Source: RGIG9079 sp964567845
GTDB lineage: Bacteria > Bacteroidota > Bacteroidia > Bacteroidales > Marinifilaceae
Assembly (NCBI GenBank): GCA_964567845.1
Contig: CAZMOG010000089.1
Span: 1 to 6,634, forward strand
Length of the DNA stretch: 6,634 nucleotides
Direction of reading: 5' to 3'
The number at the start of each line of letters is the position of its first letter. Position 1 is the stretch's first letter. Shown here in pieces: positions 1 to 5,572 of this stretch. The notes below the pieces were generated by a model, which was not told where the DNA came from, did not search any database, and saw only the letters and a program-made list of their open reading frames with translations. Position numbers and translations under genes: made by a program.

Positions 1-54
1 GCCGAGGGTAGTTGCCATGGAACCGGTCACGCTCAGGATGTTGCCCCAGGCGTC
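1..54 (-). other. Foreign-looking RHS/YD-repeat fragment fused to the left end
   Basis: Read on the minus strand with codons starting at 54, this stretch gives DAWGNILSVTGSMATTLG. This is the well-known pattern of the RHS repeat-associated core region (Y-D-A-W-G-N-x-L-S-V-T-G-S-x-A). The codon before GAC is GGC and the one before that is TAG, so there is no reading frame leading into it. It is GC-rich (35 of 54 bases) next to A/T-rich surroundings. It lies in a different frame from rimP, whose family-like sequence stops at about position 55-58. The simplest inference is a chimeric join made during library preparation or assembly. A real insertion or rearrangement inside rimP is less likely, because the rest of rimP would be lost. 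The match is short but very characteristic. Confidence 0.7.
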
Positions 55-283
55 GCCCTATTCCTGCACTACCCACAGTCAGCTCAAAGTCCTCTTTCTC
101 CCTATCAAGCAAAGCCTCCAACTCTCTGCTTACCTGAATGCACTTCTCAACATTAACCCCCTTCAAGCCATCAATGTAAACCTCTATTACACTGTTGGTT
201 GAAACCTTAACATCAACAAGAAAAACCTCTTTCCCATCAATTAGCTGATTTACGGCACTCAAAATCTCCTCTTTTGTTCTCAT
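2..283 (-). CDS. rimP: Ribosome maturation factor RimP, N-terminal part only, with a broken 3' end
   Basis: RimP is a cytoplasmic factor that helps assemble the 30S ribosomal subunit. The frame starts with ATG at 283-281 and begins MRTKEEILSAVNQLIDGKEV. Residues 20-76 look like the N-terminal RimP domain: a hydrophobic strand (VFLVDVKVS), VIEVYIDGLKGVNVEKC, the helix residues SRELEALLDREKED, and the conserved FELTVGSAGIG (66-76), equivalent to the LEVSSPG region of other RimP proteins. The family continues with a Q-P-F-like sequence, but here residues 77-94 (RRLGQHPERDRF...) match nothing expected, because the DNA changes to an RHS-like piece at about 55. Only about half of a usual protein of some 150 residues is present. 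The start is preceded by an A/T-rich stretch and no Shine-Dalgarno. In many bacteria rimP leads a rimP-nusA-infB operon, which here would lie off the left edge. RimP identity is fairly sure; the last 18 codons are probably not RimP. Confidence 0.8.
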   Translation of the reverse strand, partial: MRTKEEILSAVNQLIDGKEVFLVDVKVSTNSVIEVYIDGLKGVNVEKCIQVSRELEALLDREKEDFELTVGSAGIGRRLGQHPERDRFHGNYPR

Positions 284-306
284 TTTACCTGTTCGAAGTT
301 AGTAAC

Positions 307-332
307 AAAAAGAGGAGTCATCTGACCCCTCT
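307..332 (-). terminator. Terminator-like hairpin in the rimP leader (possible attenuator)
   Basis: On the minus strand AGAGGGGTCA (332-323) pairs with TGACTCCTCT (320-311) over ten pairs, with one G-T pair and a very short loop. The stem runs straight into five T residues (311-307). This is the form of an intrinsic terminator, but it lies between the predicted rimP promoter and the rimP start, so it would act as a leader attenuator rather than end a gene. There is no T-run directly after the stem on the plus strand. The structure is seen directly; a regulatory role is inferred. Confidence 0.5.
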
Positions 333-356
333 TCCATTTTTCCCTCATTTCGACTG

Positions 357-387
357 CAAAGTTATATATAAATTCAATAATATCAAA
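357..387 (-). promoter_or_regulatory. Bacteroidota-type promoter for rimP
   Basis: The minus strand has TTTG (387-384), then 19 bp, then TAACTTTG (364-357). This fits the Bacteroides sigma factor consensus (-33 TTTG, 19-21 bp, -7 TAnnTTTG). Transcription would start near 353 and give a leader of about 70 nt that contains the hairpin at 311-332. Confidence 0.65.
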
Positions 388-578
388 TTTTTAGCCACTT
401 TTTTATACTTGACATACACCTAACACTTCAATGTAGTTTTTTTGCTTTAAAATTATAAATTGGTCTTTTTTTCCTTACGTTTGGTCATTTAGTCTTATGT
501 AATTAGTATAGTTTTGTGAAAATTTGTATTTTTGTCCGATAATACTTAAAAAAATGTATTAAATCATTATATAGTTTT
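388..578. other. A/T-rich intergenic region upstream of lpxD with no gene
   Basis: This is the lpxD-proximal part of the 295-base gap between the divergent rimP and lpxD genes. It is very A/T-rich and holds no convincing open reading frame or RNA gene. Three octamers match the -7 consensus TAnnTTTG on the plus strand: TACGTTTG (476-483), TAGTTTTG (509-516) and TATTTTTG (527-534). None has TTTG at the correct 19-21 bp upstream; TTTG at 480-483 lies 25 bp before the second. I cannot choose between them, and chance matches are likely in such composition. Confidence 0.5.
509..534 (+). promoter_or_regulatory. Candidate -7 elements for the lpx operon
   Basis: Two TAnnTTTG matches, at 509-516 and 527-534, lie 45-70 bp before the lpxD start, a plausible distance. 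Neither has a well-spaced -33 TTTG, so this is only a candidate promoter region. An lpx operon promoter must exist somewhere in 388-578 unless transcription enters from elsewhere, because rimP is divergent. Confidence 0.3.
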
Positions 579-1607
579 ATGGAGTTCAAAGCGAAAGATA
601 TTGCTGCCTTGCTTAGAGGGGAGATTGAGGGAGATGGCGAGGTTACGGTAAACAATGTATCCAAGATTGAAGAGGGCAAGCCTCATACATTGGCATTCTT
701 GGCAAATCCCAAGTATGAGCAGTACATATATACCACCGAGGCATCTATTGTCTTGGTGAACAAAGATTTCAAACCTGCACAGCCCGTAAATTGCACACTT
801 ATCAAGGTTGATTCAGCATACGATGCAATTGCATCACTTCTTCAAATATACGAGAGCATGCGCCAACGCCCAACCGGTATAGAACAACCATCCTTTGTTG
901 ACCAAAGCGCAACAATTGGCCAGAATCCATATATCGGAGCTTTTGCCTACATTGGCAAAAATGTAAAGATTGGAAACAATGTCTCTATATATCCACAAGC
1001 ATATATCGGAGACGGAGTGACCATTGGCGACAATTCAACCATTTTTTCAGGAGTAAAGATTTATCATGGATGCCGTGTAGGTTCGAACTGCACTATCCAC
1101 GCAAGCAGCGTTATTGGAGCCGATGGTTTCGGCTTTGCTCCTAATTCCGATGGAACATACAAGAAGGTACCTCAGATTGGAAATGTTGTAATTGAGGATG
1201 ATGTCGAGATTGGCGCAAATAGTTGTATCGACAGAGCAACTATGGGCTCAACCATTATCTCAAAGGGTGTTAAACTCGACAACCTAATCCAGATTGCTCA
1301 CAACGTTGTTGTAGGCGAGAATACAGTTATCGCCGCTCAGAGCGGAATTGCAGGTTCATCTAAGATTGGTAAACATTGCGTATTCGGAGGTCAGACCGGT
1401 ATGGTTGGTCACTTGACCGTGGGCGATAATGTTCAGGTTGCAGCCCAGAGCGGAATTGCATCGAACATTGGAAACGATGTTATTCTACGCGGTTCACCGG
1501 CATTCGAGTTTGCCAAATATCAGAAGTGCATTGCTCTATTCCGTAAATTACCGGCAATGTACAGTTCAATAAATCAACTTGAGAAGGATATTAAAAATAA
1601 AATTTAA
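579..1607 (+). CDS. lpxD: UDP-3-O-(3-hydroxyacyl)glucosamine N-acyltransferase LpxD
   Basis: LpxD carries out the third step of lipid A synthesis in the cytoplasm: it moves a 3-hydroxyacyl chain from acyl carrier protein to the free 2-amino group of UDP-3-O-acylglucosamine. The 342-residue length is normal. Residues 1-100 form the N-terminal domain that binds the uridine (AFLANPKYEQYIYTTEASIVLV at 39-60). Residues about 105-300 are hexapeptide repeats of a left-handed beta helix (for example IGKNVKIGNNVSIYPQ). The catalytic histidine is His241 in IQIAHNVVVGENT, with a second conserved histidine, His278, in GHLTV. DGFGF at 182-186 is typical of LpxD. The C-terminal helix (about 310-342) ends in a lysine-rich tail. 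The start is an ATG after an A/T-rich run. The next gene begins four bases after the stop codon, so the two are surely co-transcribed. Confidence 0.97.
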   Translation: MEFKAKDIAALLRGEIEGDGEVTVNNVSKIEEGKPHTLAFLANPKYEQYIYTTEASIVLVNKDFKPAQPVNCTLIKVDSAYDAIASLLQIYESMRQRPTGIEQPSFVDQSATIGQNPYIGAFAYIGKNVKIGNNVSIYPQAYIGDGVTIGDNSTIFSGVKIYHGCRVGSNCTIHASSVIGADGFGFAPNSDGTYKKVPQIGNVVIEDDVEIGANSCIDRATMGSTIISKGVKLDNLIQIAHNVVVGENTVIAAQSGIAGSSKIGKHCVFGGQTGMVGHLTVGDNVQVAAQSGIASNIGNDVILRGSPAFEFAKYQKCIALFRKLPAMYSSINQLEKDIKNKI

Positions 1608-1611
1608 AAAT

Positions 1612-3006
1612 ATGTCAGTAAAGCAAGTAACACTTAATGGAGAATTCCAACTAAAGGGCCGTGGACTTCACACCGGCCAGGAGGTATGTGTAACATTCAA
1701 GCCGGCAGCCGTGGATACCGGATATCAGATTATCAGAACAGATATCGAGGGCAACCCAGTAATCCCCGCTACTGCAGTATACGCAAAAGATGCAGACCGT
1801 TCAAGCTGCTTAGAAAAAGATGGTATTCGCATCTTCACAATGGAGCATGCACTTGCCGCGTTGTATGGCTGCGGAATTGACAACTGTACAATGGAACTTA
1901 ACGGTGACGAGTTCCCTATTTTGGATGGTAGCGCTAAGTACTATGTAGAGCAGATCGAGAAAGTTGGAACAGTTGAGCAGGAGAAGGATCGTAACTACTT
2001 CATTGTACGCGAAAAGATTGAATATTCTAATCCTGAGACCGGAACCAAAATTACAATTCTTCCGGATTCTGAGTTTAATGTAAATACACTAATCTCATAC
2101 GATTCTCCATATTTGGCTATGCAGTACGCAACATACCAGGCATCGGACAATAACTTTGCCGCAGAGGTTGCTCCATGCAGAACATTCGTTTTCCTTAGAG
2201 AGGTTGAGCCTTTATTGGCTGCAGGCTTGATTAAAGGAGGCGATTTGAGCAATGCCATTGTGATTGTTGATAAAGAGATTTCTAAAGATGATATTGCACG
2301 TTTATGCGAAAAATTCGGTTACGAGGATCTGGAAGTTCAACAAGGAGTTCTTAACACAATTAAATTACAGTTCGACAACGAGCCGGCACGACATAAAATG
2401 TTGGATTTGATAGGCGATTTGGCTCTATGCGGACGTTTCTTCAAGGGTCGCGTTATTGCCGAACGTTCCGGCCATAAGGCAAACACTGCCATGGCAAAGA
2501 AACTTATGACAAAGATTGCTACCACAGAGAAAGATGATGCAGTTCCATTCATTGACTGGAATGCAACGCCACTGATGGACATCAACAAAATCAAATCTCT
2601 ACTTCCTCACCGTCCTCCATTCTTGTTGGTTGACAGAATTTTCCACGTATCAGAAAACTGTGTAATTGGCTCTAAGAGTGTAACAATGAACGAACCATTC
2701 TTTGTGGGTCACTTCCCCAATCAGCCGGTAATGCCGGGAGTTCTTATTGTCGAGGCAATGGCTCAGTGTGGAGGAATTATGGTATTGAGTAGCGTTGAGG
2801 ATCCCGAAAACTACTCAACATTCTTTATGAAGATTGACAACGTTAAATTCAGAAGAATGGTTGTTCCGGGTGACACTATCGTATTTAAACTTATTACTAC
2901 AGCACCAACCCGTCGAGGAGTTGTATCAATGAAGGGATATGCATTCGTTGGCAAGAACCTTGTTGCTGAAGGAGAGTTTATGGCCCAAGTTGCTAAAACA
3001 AAATAA
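1612..3006 (+). CDS. lpxC/fabZ: Bifunctional LpxC-FabZ: UDP-3-O-acyl-GlcNAc deacetylase / 3-hydroxyacyl-ACP dehydratase
   Basis: This 464-residue fusion joins two enzymes. Residues 1-305 are LpxC, the zinc deacetylase of the committed lipid A step. Zinc ligands are His79 (TMEHALAAL), His261 and Asp265 (HKMLDLIGDL); Glu78 and His288 (SGHKAN) are catalytic; FPILDGSA lies at 101-108. Residues 322-464 are FabZ, which dehydrates (3R)-hydroxyacyl-ACP in fatty acid elongation: LLPHRPPFLLVDRI at 330-343, catalytic His367 in GHFPNQPVMPG and Glu381 in IVEAMAQ. The linker is short (about 302-321). The fusion is established for Bacteroidetes such as Porphyromonas and Bacteroides. I chose the ATG at 1612 over an in-frame TTG at 1579: the longer form adds eleven lysine-rich residues, overlaps lpxD and fits the family less well. 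The gene sits between lpxD and lpxA, where E. coli has a separate fabZ. All catalytic residues are present in both halves. Confidence 0.97.
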   Translation: MSVKQVTLNGEFQLKGRGLHTGQEVCVTFKPAAVDTGYQIIRTDIEGNPVIPATAVYAKDADRSSCLEKDGIRIFTMEHALAALYGCGIDNCTMELNGDEFPILDGSAKYYVEQIEKVGTVEQEKDRNYFIVREKIEYSNPETGTKITILPDSEFNVNTLISYDSPYLAMQYATYQASDNNFAAEVAPCRTFVFLREVEPLLAAGLIKGGDLSNAIVIVDKEISKDDIARLCEKFGYEDLEVQQGVLNTIKLQFDNEPARHKMLDLIGDLALCGRFFKGRVIAERSGHKANTAMAKKLMTKIATTEKDDAVPFIDWNATPLMDINKIKSLLPHRPPFLLVDRIFHVSENCVIGSKSVTMNEPFFVGHFPNQPVMPGVLIVEAMAQCGGIMVLSSVEDPENYSTFFMKIDNVKFRRMVVPGDTIVFKLITTAPTRRGVVSMKGYAFVGKNLVAEGEFMAQVAKTK

Positions 3007-3018
3007 AAGAATATACAA

Positions 3019-3798
3019 ATGAAACACCCATTGGCATTTATTCACCCGGAGGCACAAATTGCCGAGAATGTGACAATTGATCCATTTGCAACCATCGAAA
3101 AGGATGTTGTAATTGGCGAGGGCACACACATTTATTCTCATGCCGTTATTATGGACGGAGCAAGAATAGGAAAGAATTGCAGAATTTTCCCTGGAGCAGT
3201 AATTGCAGGTATCCCACAAGACCTTAAATTCCATGGCGAGAAGAGTGTTGCCATCATTGGCGACAACACTACAATTCGTGAATGTGCGACAGTAAACCGC
3301 GGAACCGAATCAAAAGGAGAGACCAGAGTTGGTAGCAATACCCTTATCATGGCCTATACTCACGTTGCCCACGATAGCTTTGTTGGCGATAACTGCATTA
3401 TTGCAAACGCTACACAAATTGCAGGCGAGGTTGAGATTGAGGACTATGCAGTAATCGGAGGTGCAAGCGCCGTTCACCAGTTCACTCGCATCGGTCGCCA
3501 CACCATGATTCAAGGAGGTTCCTTGGTAGGTAAGGACGTTCCTCCATACGTAACAGCAGGACGTCTCCCTGTATCGTATGCAGGACTTAACTCTATCGGT
3601 CTTCGCAGACGAGGTTTCACAAACGAGACCATCAATGCAATTCAAGATGTGTATAGAGTTATCTATCAATCAGGCTTGAATGTATCCGACGCAATCGCAA
3701 AGGTTGAGGCTGAAATTCCACAAAGCGCAGAGAGAGACGAGATTATCGAGTTCGTAAAGAAGAGCAGCCGAGGAATTATCAAAGGATATAACGGATAG
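3019..3798 (+). CDS. lpxA: Acyl-ACP--UDP-N-acetylglucosamine O-acyltransferase LpxA
   Basis: LpxA starts lipid A synthesis by transferring a (3R)-hydroxyacyl chain from ACP to the 3-OH of UDP-GlcNAc. The 259-residue length is typical. Residues 1-185 are hexapeptide repeats of a left-handed beta helix; residues about 190-259 are the C-terminal helical domain (LRRRGF at 195-200). Catalytic His118 lies in THVAHDSFVGDN, with His115 matching E. coli His122. By hand alignment Gly166 (in IQGGS) corresponds to E. coli Gly173, the 'hydrocarbon ruler' position. Glycine there fits long hydroxyacyl chains rather than the C10 chains of Pseudomonas; the actual chain length is not shown by this. The gene begins twelve bases after lpxC/fabZ and is the last of the operon in view, followed by a strong hairpin. 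It converges on the HAD gene. Confidence 0.97.
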   Translation: MKHPLAFIHPEAQIAENVTIDPFATIEKDVVIGEGTHIYSHAVIMDGARIGKNCRIFPGAVIAGIPQDLKFHGEKSVAIIGDNTTIRECATVNRGTESKGETRVGSNTLIMAYTHVAHDSFVGDNCIIANATQIAGEVEIEDYAVIGGASAVHQFTRIGRHTMIQGGSLVGKDVPPYVTAGRLPVSYAGLNSIGLRRRGFTNETINAIQDVYRVIYQSGLNVSDAIAKVEAEIPQSAERDEIIEFVKKSSRGIIKGYNG

Positions 3799-3823
3799 TT
3801 AGGAGTGAATAGTTAGGAGTTAG
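3797..3823 (+). repeat. Short tandem repeat AGTTAGGAGT just after lpxA
   Basis: AGTTAGGAGT occurs at 3797-3806 and again at 3811-3820, with a 14-base period (the units end TGAAT and TAGA). The first copy overlaps the lpxA stop codon. It lies directly before the terminator hairpin. No function is evident. Confidence 0.55.
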
Positions 3824-3824
3824 A

Positions 3825-3861
3825 AATCAAGGCGGTGCATTCAATAAGCACCGCCTTGATT
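3825..3861 (+). terminator. Hairpin between convergent lpxA and HAD genes, probably a bidirectional terminator
   Basis: AATCAAGGCGGTGC (3825-3838) and GCACCGCCTTGATT (3848-3861) are exact inverted repeats: a 14-bp stem with a 9-base loop. It begins 26 bases after the lpxA stop and ends one base before the stop codon of the HAD gene on the other strand. The stem's outer A/T pairs supply short T tracts on both sides, but there is no long T-run, so it may work as a terminator for both genes or mainly as a 3' end stabiliser. Confidence 0.75.
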
Positions 3862-3862
3862 A

Positions 3863-4498
3863 TTAGAATATATTAAACAATTCATGAAATTCATCTATAA
3901 CTCTTCCGACTTGTGACAAACGCTCTTTATCATTGTGGCCACCGCAGTATAGAATGGGAGTAAAGCCCAAAGCCTCTGCAACTTCGGCATCGTGAAGAGT
4001 ATCGCCCACCATAATTGTCTCGGCAGGAACAATTCCCAACTCATCTACCATTTCAAGACCTCGCCCAACTTTCCCCGAGGCATAAATATCATTACCACCG
4101 TAAATAGCCTTGAAATAGTGCGCAATACTAAAGGTATGAACTCCTCGAAGCAACTCCTCCTGGCGCAAAGCAGACAAAATGTAACAATCCACTCCCCTAT
4201 CATTAAGAGCCTGCAACACCTCCTTAACACCTCTATTCAGTGTTGTACCGGATTCATACCTTGCATAGGTTTCAACAAAATCGACCGACATTTCATGAAA
4301 TGTCTCCTTAGAAAAATCGAACCCTACCTTTTTATAAAAATCAATAACAGGAAAACCAAAGACCTTTTGATACTCGGCAACATTCAAAGGCAATACCCCT
4401 CGACGGCCAAGCATATCGTTAAGGACATCAACGCCTGCCTGCAAATCATTCAAAAGAGTTCCGTTCCAATCCCAAACAACATTCTTAAACTTCTTCAT
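3863..4498 (-). CDS. HAD-superfamily hydrolase, phosphoglycolate phosphatase-like
   Basis: This 211-residue protein has the ordered motifs of haloacid dehalogenase-like phosphatases with an alpha-helical cap (subfamily I). Motif I is VVWDWNGTLLND with nucleophile Asp10. Motif II is Ser109 (YILSA). Motif III is probably Lys143 (SGKVGRG). Motif IV is MVGDTLHDAEVA with Asp166 and Asp170 binding magnesium. The cap lies at about residues 17-88. The second acid of motif I, usually DxD, is Asn12 here (D-W-N-G-T), a known variation in this group but one that affects the general acid. It is likely a soluble phosphatase for a small sugar- or glycolate-type phosphate; the substrate cannot be named from the sequence. 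The start is ATG after AAATTGAT. It lies downstream of the HIT gene, separated by a terminator-like hairpin, and may have its own promoter. Confidence 0.88.
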   Translation of the reverse strand: MKKFKNVVWDWNGTLLNDLQAGVDVLNDMLGRRGVLPLNVAEYQKVFGFPVIDFYKKVGFDFSKETFHEMSVDFVETYARYESGTTLNRGVKEVLQALNDRGVDCYILSALRQEELLRGVHTFSIAHYFKAIYGGNDIYASGKVGRGLEMVDELGIVPAETIMVGDTLHDAEVAEALGFTPILYCGGHNDKERLSQVGRVIDEFHELFNIF

Positions 4499-4519
4499 AT
4501 CAATTTACTATAAGAGTAT

Positions 4520-4551
4520 AAAAAAACAGAAGCGACTTTAGGTCGCCTCTG
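4520..4551 (-). terminator. Intrinsic terminator between the HIT and HAD genes
   Basis: On the minus strand CAGAGGCGAC (4551-4542), loop CTAAA, and GTCGCTTCTG (4536-4527) form a ten-pair stem with one G-T pair, followed at once by seven T residues (4526-4520). It lies 25 bases after the HIT stop, so it most simply ends the greA-HIT transcript. Because the -7-like octamer TAACTTTG (4559-4552) directly precedes it, it could also lie at the very start of the HAD transcript and act as an attenuator. Confidence 0.75.
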
Positions 4552-4559
4552 CAAAGTTA
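4552..4559 (-). promoter_or_regulatory. Possible -7 promoter element for the HAD gene
   Basis: TAACTTTG followed by GCAG on the minus strand is identical to the rimP -7 element and its next three bases. There is no TTTG 19-21 bp upstream, so the promoter would have a poor -33 element. It lies between the HIT stop and the hairpin, giving a HAD leader of about 50 nt that starts inside that hairpin. Confidence 0.4.
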
Positions 4560-4576
4560 TAATAAATTGACCTATA

Positions 4577-4975
4577 TTACATCTCAACAAATGCTGAAAT
4601 CTTTTCAGCACACTCTTGCATCTTTTCTGCAGGGAATGACTTCTTCTCCATTGCAAAGTTCAAATCTCCGCCCTCGTCCAATGGTATCAAATGGATATGA
4701 GCATGATGAACATCCAAGCCAATCACTGCTACACCTACCTTTTTACATGGAATAGCCTGCTTGATTGCCTTAGCCACCTTCTTTGAGAAGATCATCATTG
4801 CACCCAGCTCCTCGTCCTGAATATCGAAGATATAGTCCTCCTCTCTCTTTGGAACAACTAAAGTGTGACCGAACTTCAAAGGTGAAATATCAAGGAAAGC
4901 ATAGAAAAGATCGTCCTCGGCCACCTTATACGATGGAATTTCACCGTTAATAATCTTTGTAAAAATCGAAGCCAT
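4577..4975 (-). CDS. HIT-family (histidine triad) nucleotide-binding protein
   Basis: HIT proteins of this branch (HINT-like) bind purine nucleotides and hydrolyse nucleoside phosphoramidates or similar P-N and P-O bonds; the natural substrate in most bacteria is unclear. The 132-residue protein has the usual N-terminus MASIFTKIINGEIPSYKV, the strand AFLDISPLKFGHTLVVPKRE (26-45), and the active-site triad HAHIHLIP with His91, His93 and His95. His93 is expected to be the nucleophile. An extra histidine, His90, precedes the triad. The C-terminal part (about 100-132) is the variable tail with FAMEKK and ends in a short helix. Its ATG is eleven bases after the greA stop, so the two genes form one transcript. 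No signal peptide is seen, so it is cytoplasmic. Family membership is clear; the specific function is not. Confidence 0.93.
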   Translation of the reverse strand: MASIFTKIINGEIPSYKVAEDDLFYAFLDISPLKFGHTLVVPKREEDYIFDIQDEELGAMMIFSKKVAKAIKQAIPCKKVGVAVIGLDVHHAHIHLIPLDEGGDLNFAMEKKSFPAEKMQECAEKISAFVEM

Positions 4976-4986
4976 ATCTATAGGAT

Positions 4987-5454
4987 TTATAGTGAAATAT
5001 CAAGAATCTCGAACTCCAACATTCCAGCTGGAACCTTTACCGATACAACATCGCCTACCTTTTTGCCAACCAAAGCCTGAGCAATTGGTGTATTAATAGA
5101 CAATTTACCTGCCTTGAAATTAGCCTCGGTATCAGAAACCAAAGTATATGCAACCTGCTGATTGGTCTTTGTATTTCTAATAGTAACCTTAGTCATCATC
5201 TGAACCTTTGAGGTATCAATCTGTGACTCATCGATAATCTTGCTATCCATTATCAGCTGTTGCAACTGTGCAATCTTAGCCTCAAGCAAACCCTGTGCAT
5301 CCTTAGCAGCATCGTACTCGGCATTCTCGGAAATATCACCCTTCTCGATAGCCTCACCGATAGCCTTTGAAATCTTGGGACGCTCCACACTCTGCAAGTG
5401 CTCCAACTCCTCTTGCAGCTTCTTCATCCCCTCTTTTGTAACGTAATTAGGCAT
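4987..5454 (-). CDS. greA: Transcription elongation factor GreA
   Basis: GreA enters the secondary channel of RNA polymerase and makes it cut the backtracked RNA 3' end, freeing stalled complexes. The 155-residue protein has the standard layout: an N-terminal antiparallel coiled coil (about residues 5-75) and a C-terminal FKBP-like domain (about 83-155). The coiled-coil tip carries the diagnostic acidic residues Asp40 and Glu43 in KGDISENAEYDAAKD, equal to E. coli Asp41 and Glu44. The GreA tail is also typical: LSINTPIAQALVGKKVGDVV (118-137), then VPAGMLEFEIL. The start is ATG at 5454, with A/T-rich sequence upstream. It has its own good promoter just after the upstream gene and is followed closely by the HIT gene. 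All key residues are present and nothing looks odd. GreB is less likely, as this is the only copy in view and the tail follows GreA. Confidence 0.95.
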   Translation of the reverse strand: MPNYVTKEGMKKLQEELEHLQSVERPKISKAIGEAIEKGDISENAEYDAAKDAQGLLEAKIAQLQQLIMDSKIIDESQIDTSKVQMMTKVTIRNTKTNQQVAYTLVSDTEANFKAGKLSINTPIAQALVGKKVGDVVSVKVPAGMLEFEILDISL

Positions 5455-5488
5455 AACTTATATCAATTTAAAAAGCATAAAACAATGA

Positions 5489-5517
5489 CACCCCTTATGG
5501 TTTAGCCATAACGAGTG
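5489..5517 (-). promoter_or_regulatory. Stable hairpin in the greA leader
   Basis: On the minus strand CACTCGTTATGG (5517-5506) pairs with CCATAAGGGGTG (5500-5489) over twelve positions with one mismatch and one G-T pair, around loop CTAAA. It begins about ten bases after the predicted greA start site. There is no T-run after it, so it is not a clear terminator. It could stabilise the mRNA, act as a leader element, or be a remnant 3' end for the upstream gene. The loop equals that of the hairpin at 4527-4551. Confidence 0.45.
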
Positions 5518-5530
5518 CCCTTAACGAGGG

Positions 5531-5561
5531 CAAAGATAGAGACTTTTATTTACAAAGCAAA
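5531..5561 (-). promoter_or_regulatory. Bacteroidota-type promoter for greA
   Basis: The minus strand has TTTG (5561-5558), a 19-bp spacer, then TATCTTTG (5538-5531), an exact match to the Bacteroides consensus. It lies eleven bases past the stop of the upstream ttcA-like gene. Transcription would start near 5527, giving a leader of about 73 nt for greA and the HIT gene. Confidence 0.75.
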
Positions 5562-5572
5562 ATATTAGCAAC

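Noticed and set aside
17..202. A 61-codon plus-strand reading frame at the left end
   Set aside because: It is antisense to rimP, crosses the chimeric join and has no recognisable protein features.
409..414. TTGACA, a sigma-70 type -35 box, upstream of lpxD
   Set aside because: No TATAAT at suitable spacing, and the promoters in this window follow the Bacteroides TTTG/TAnnTTTG type.
579..1607. Internal repeats in lpxD and lpxA suggesting repeated DNA
   Set aside because: They are the hexapeptide repeats of left-handed beta helices in these enzymes, not DNA repeats.
1579..1611. Eleven-codon N-terminal extension of LpxC-FabZ from a TTG start
   Set aside because: It overlaps the end of lpxD, adds only lysine-rich residues, and the ATG at 1612 gives the usual family N-terminus.
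2926..3669. Several minus-strand frames of 70-119 codons opposite lpxC/fabZ and lpxA
   Set aside because: They lie opposite well-conserved catalytic sequences and are mirror frames of the real genes.
3992..4513. A 173-codon plus-strand frame opposite the HAD gene
   Set aside because: The minus-strand protein has all HAD motifs; the plus-strand translation shows no known motif and is a shadow frame.
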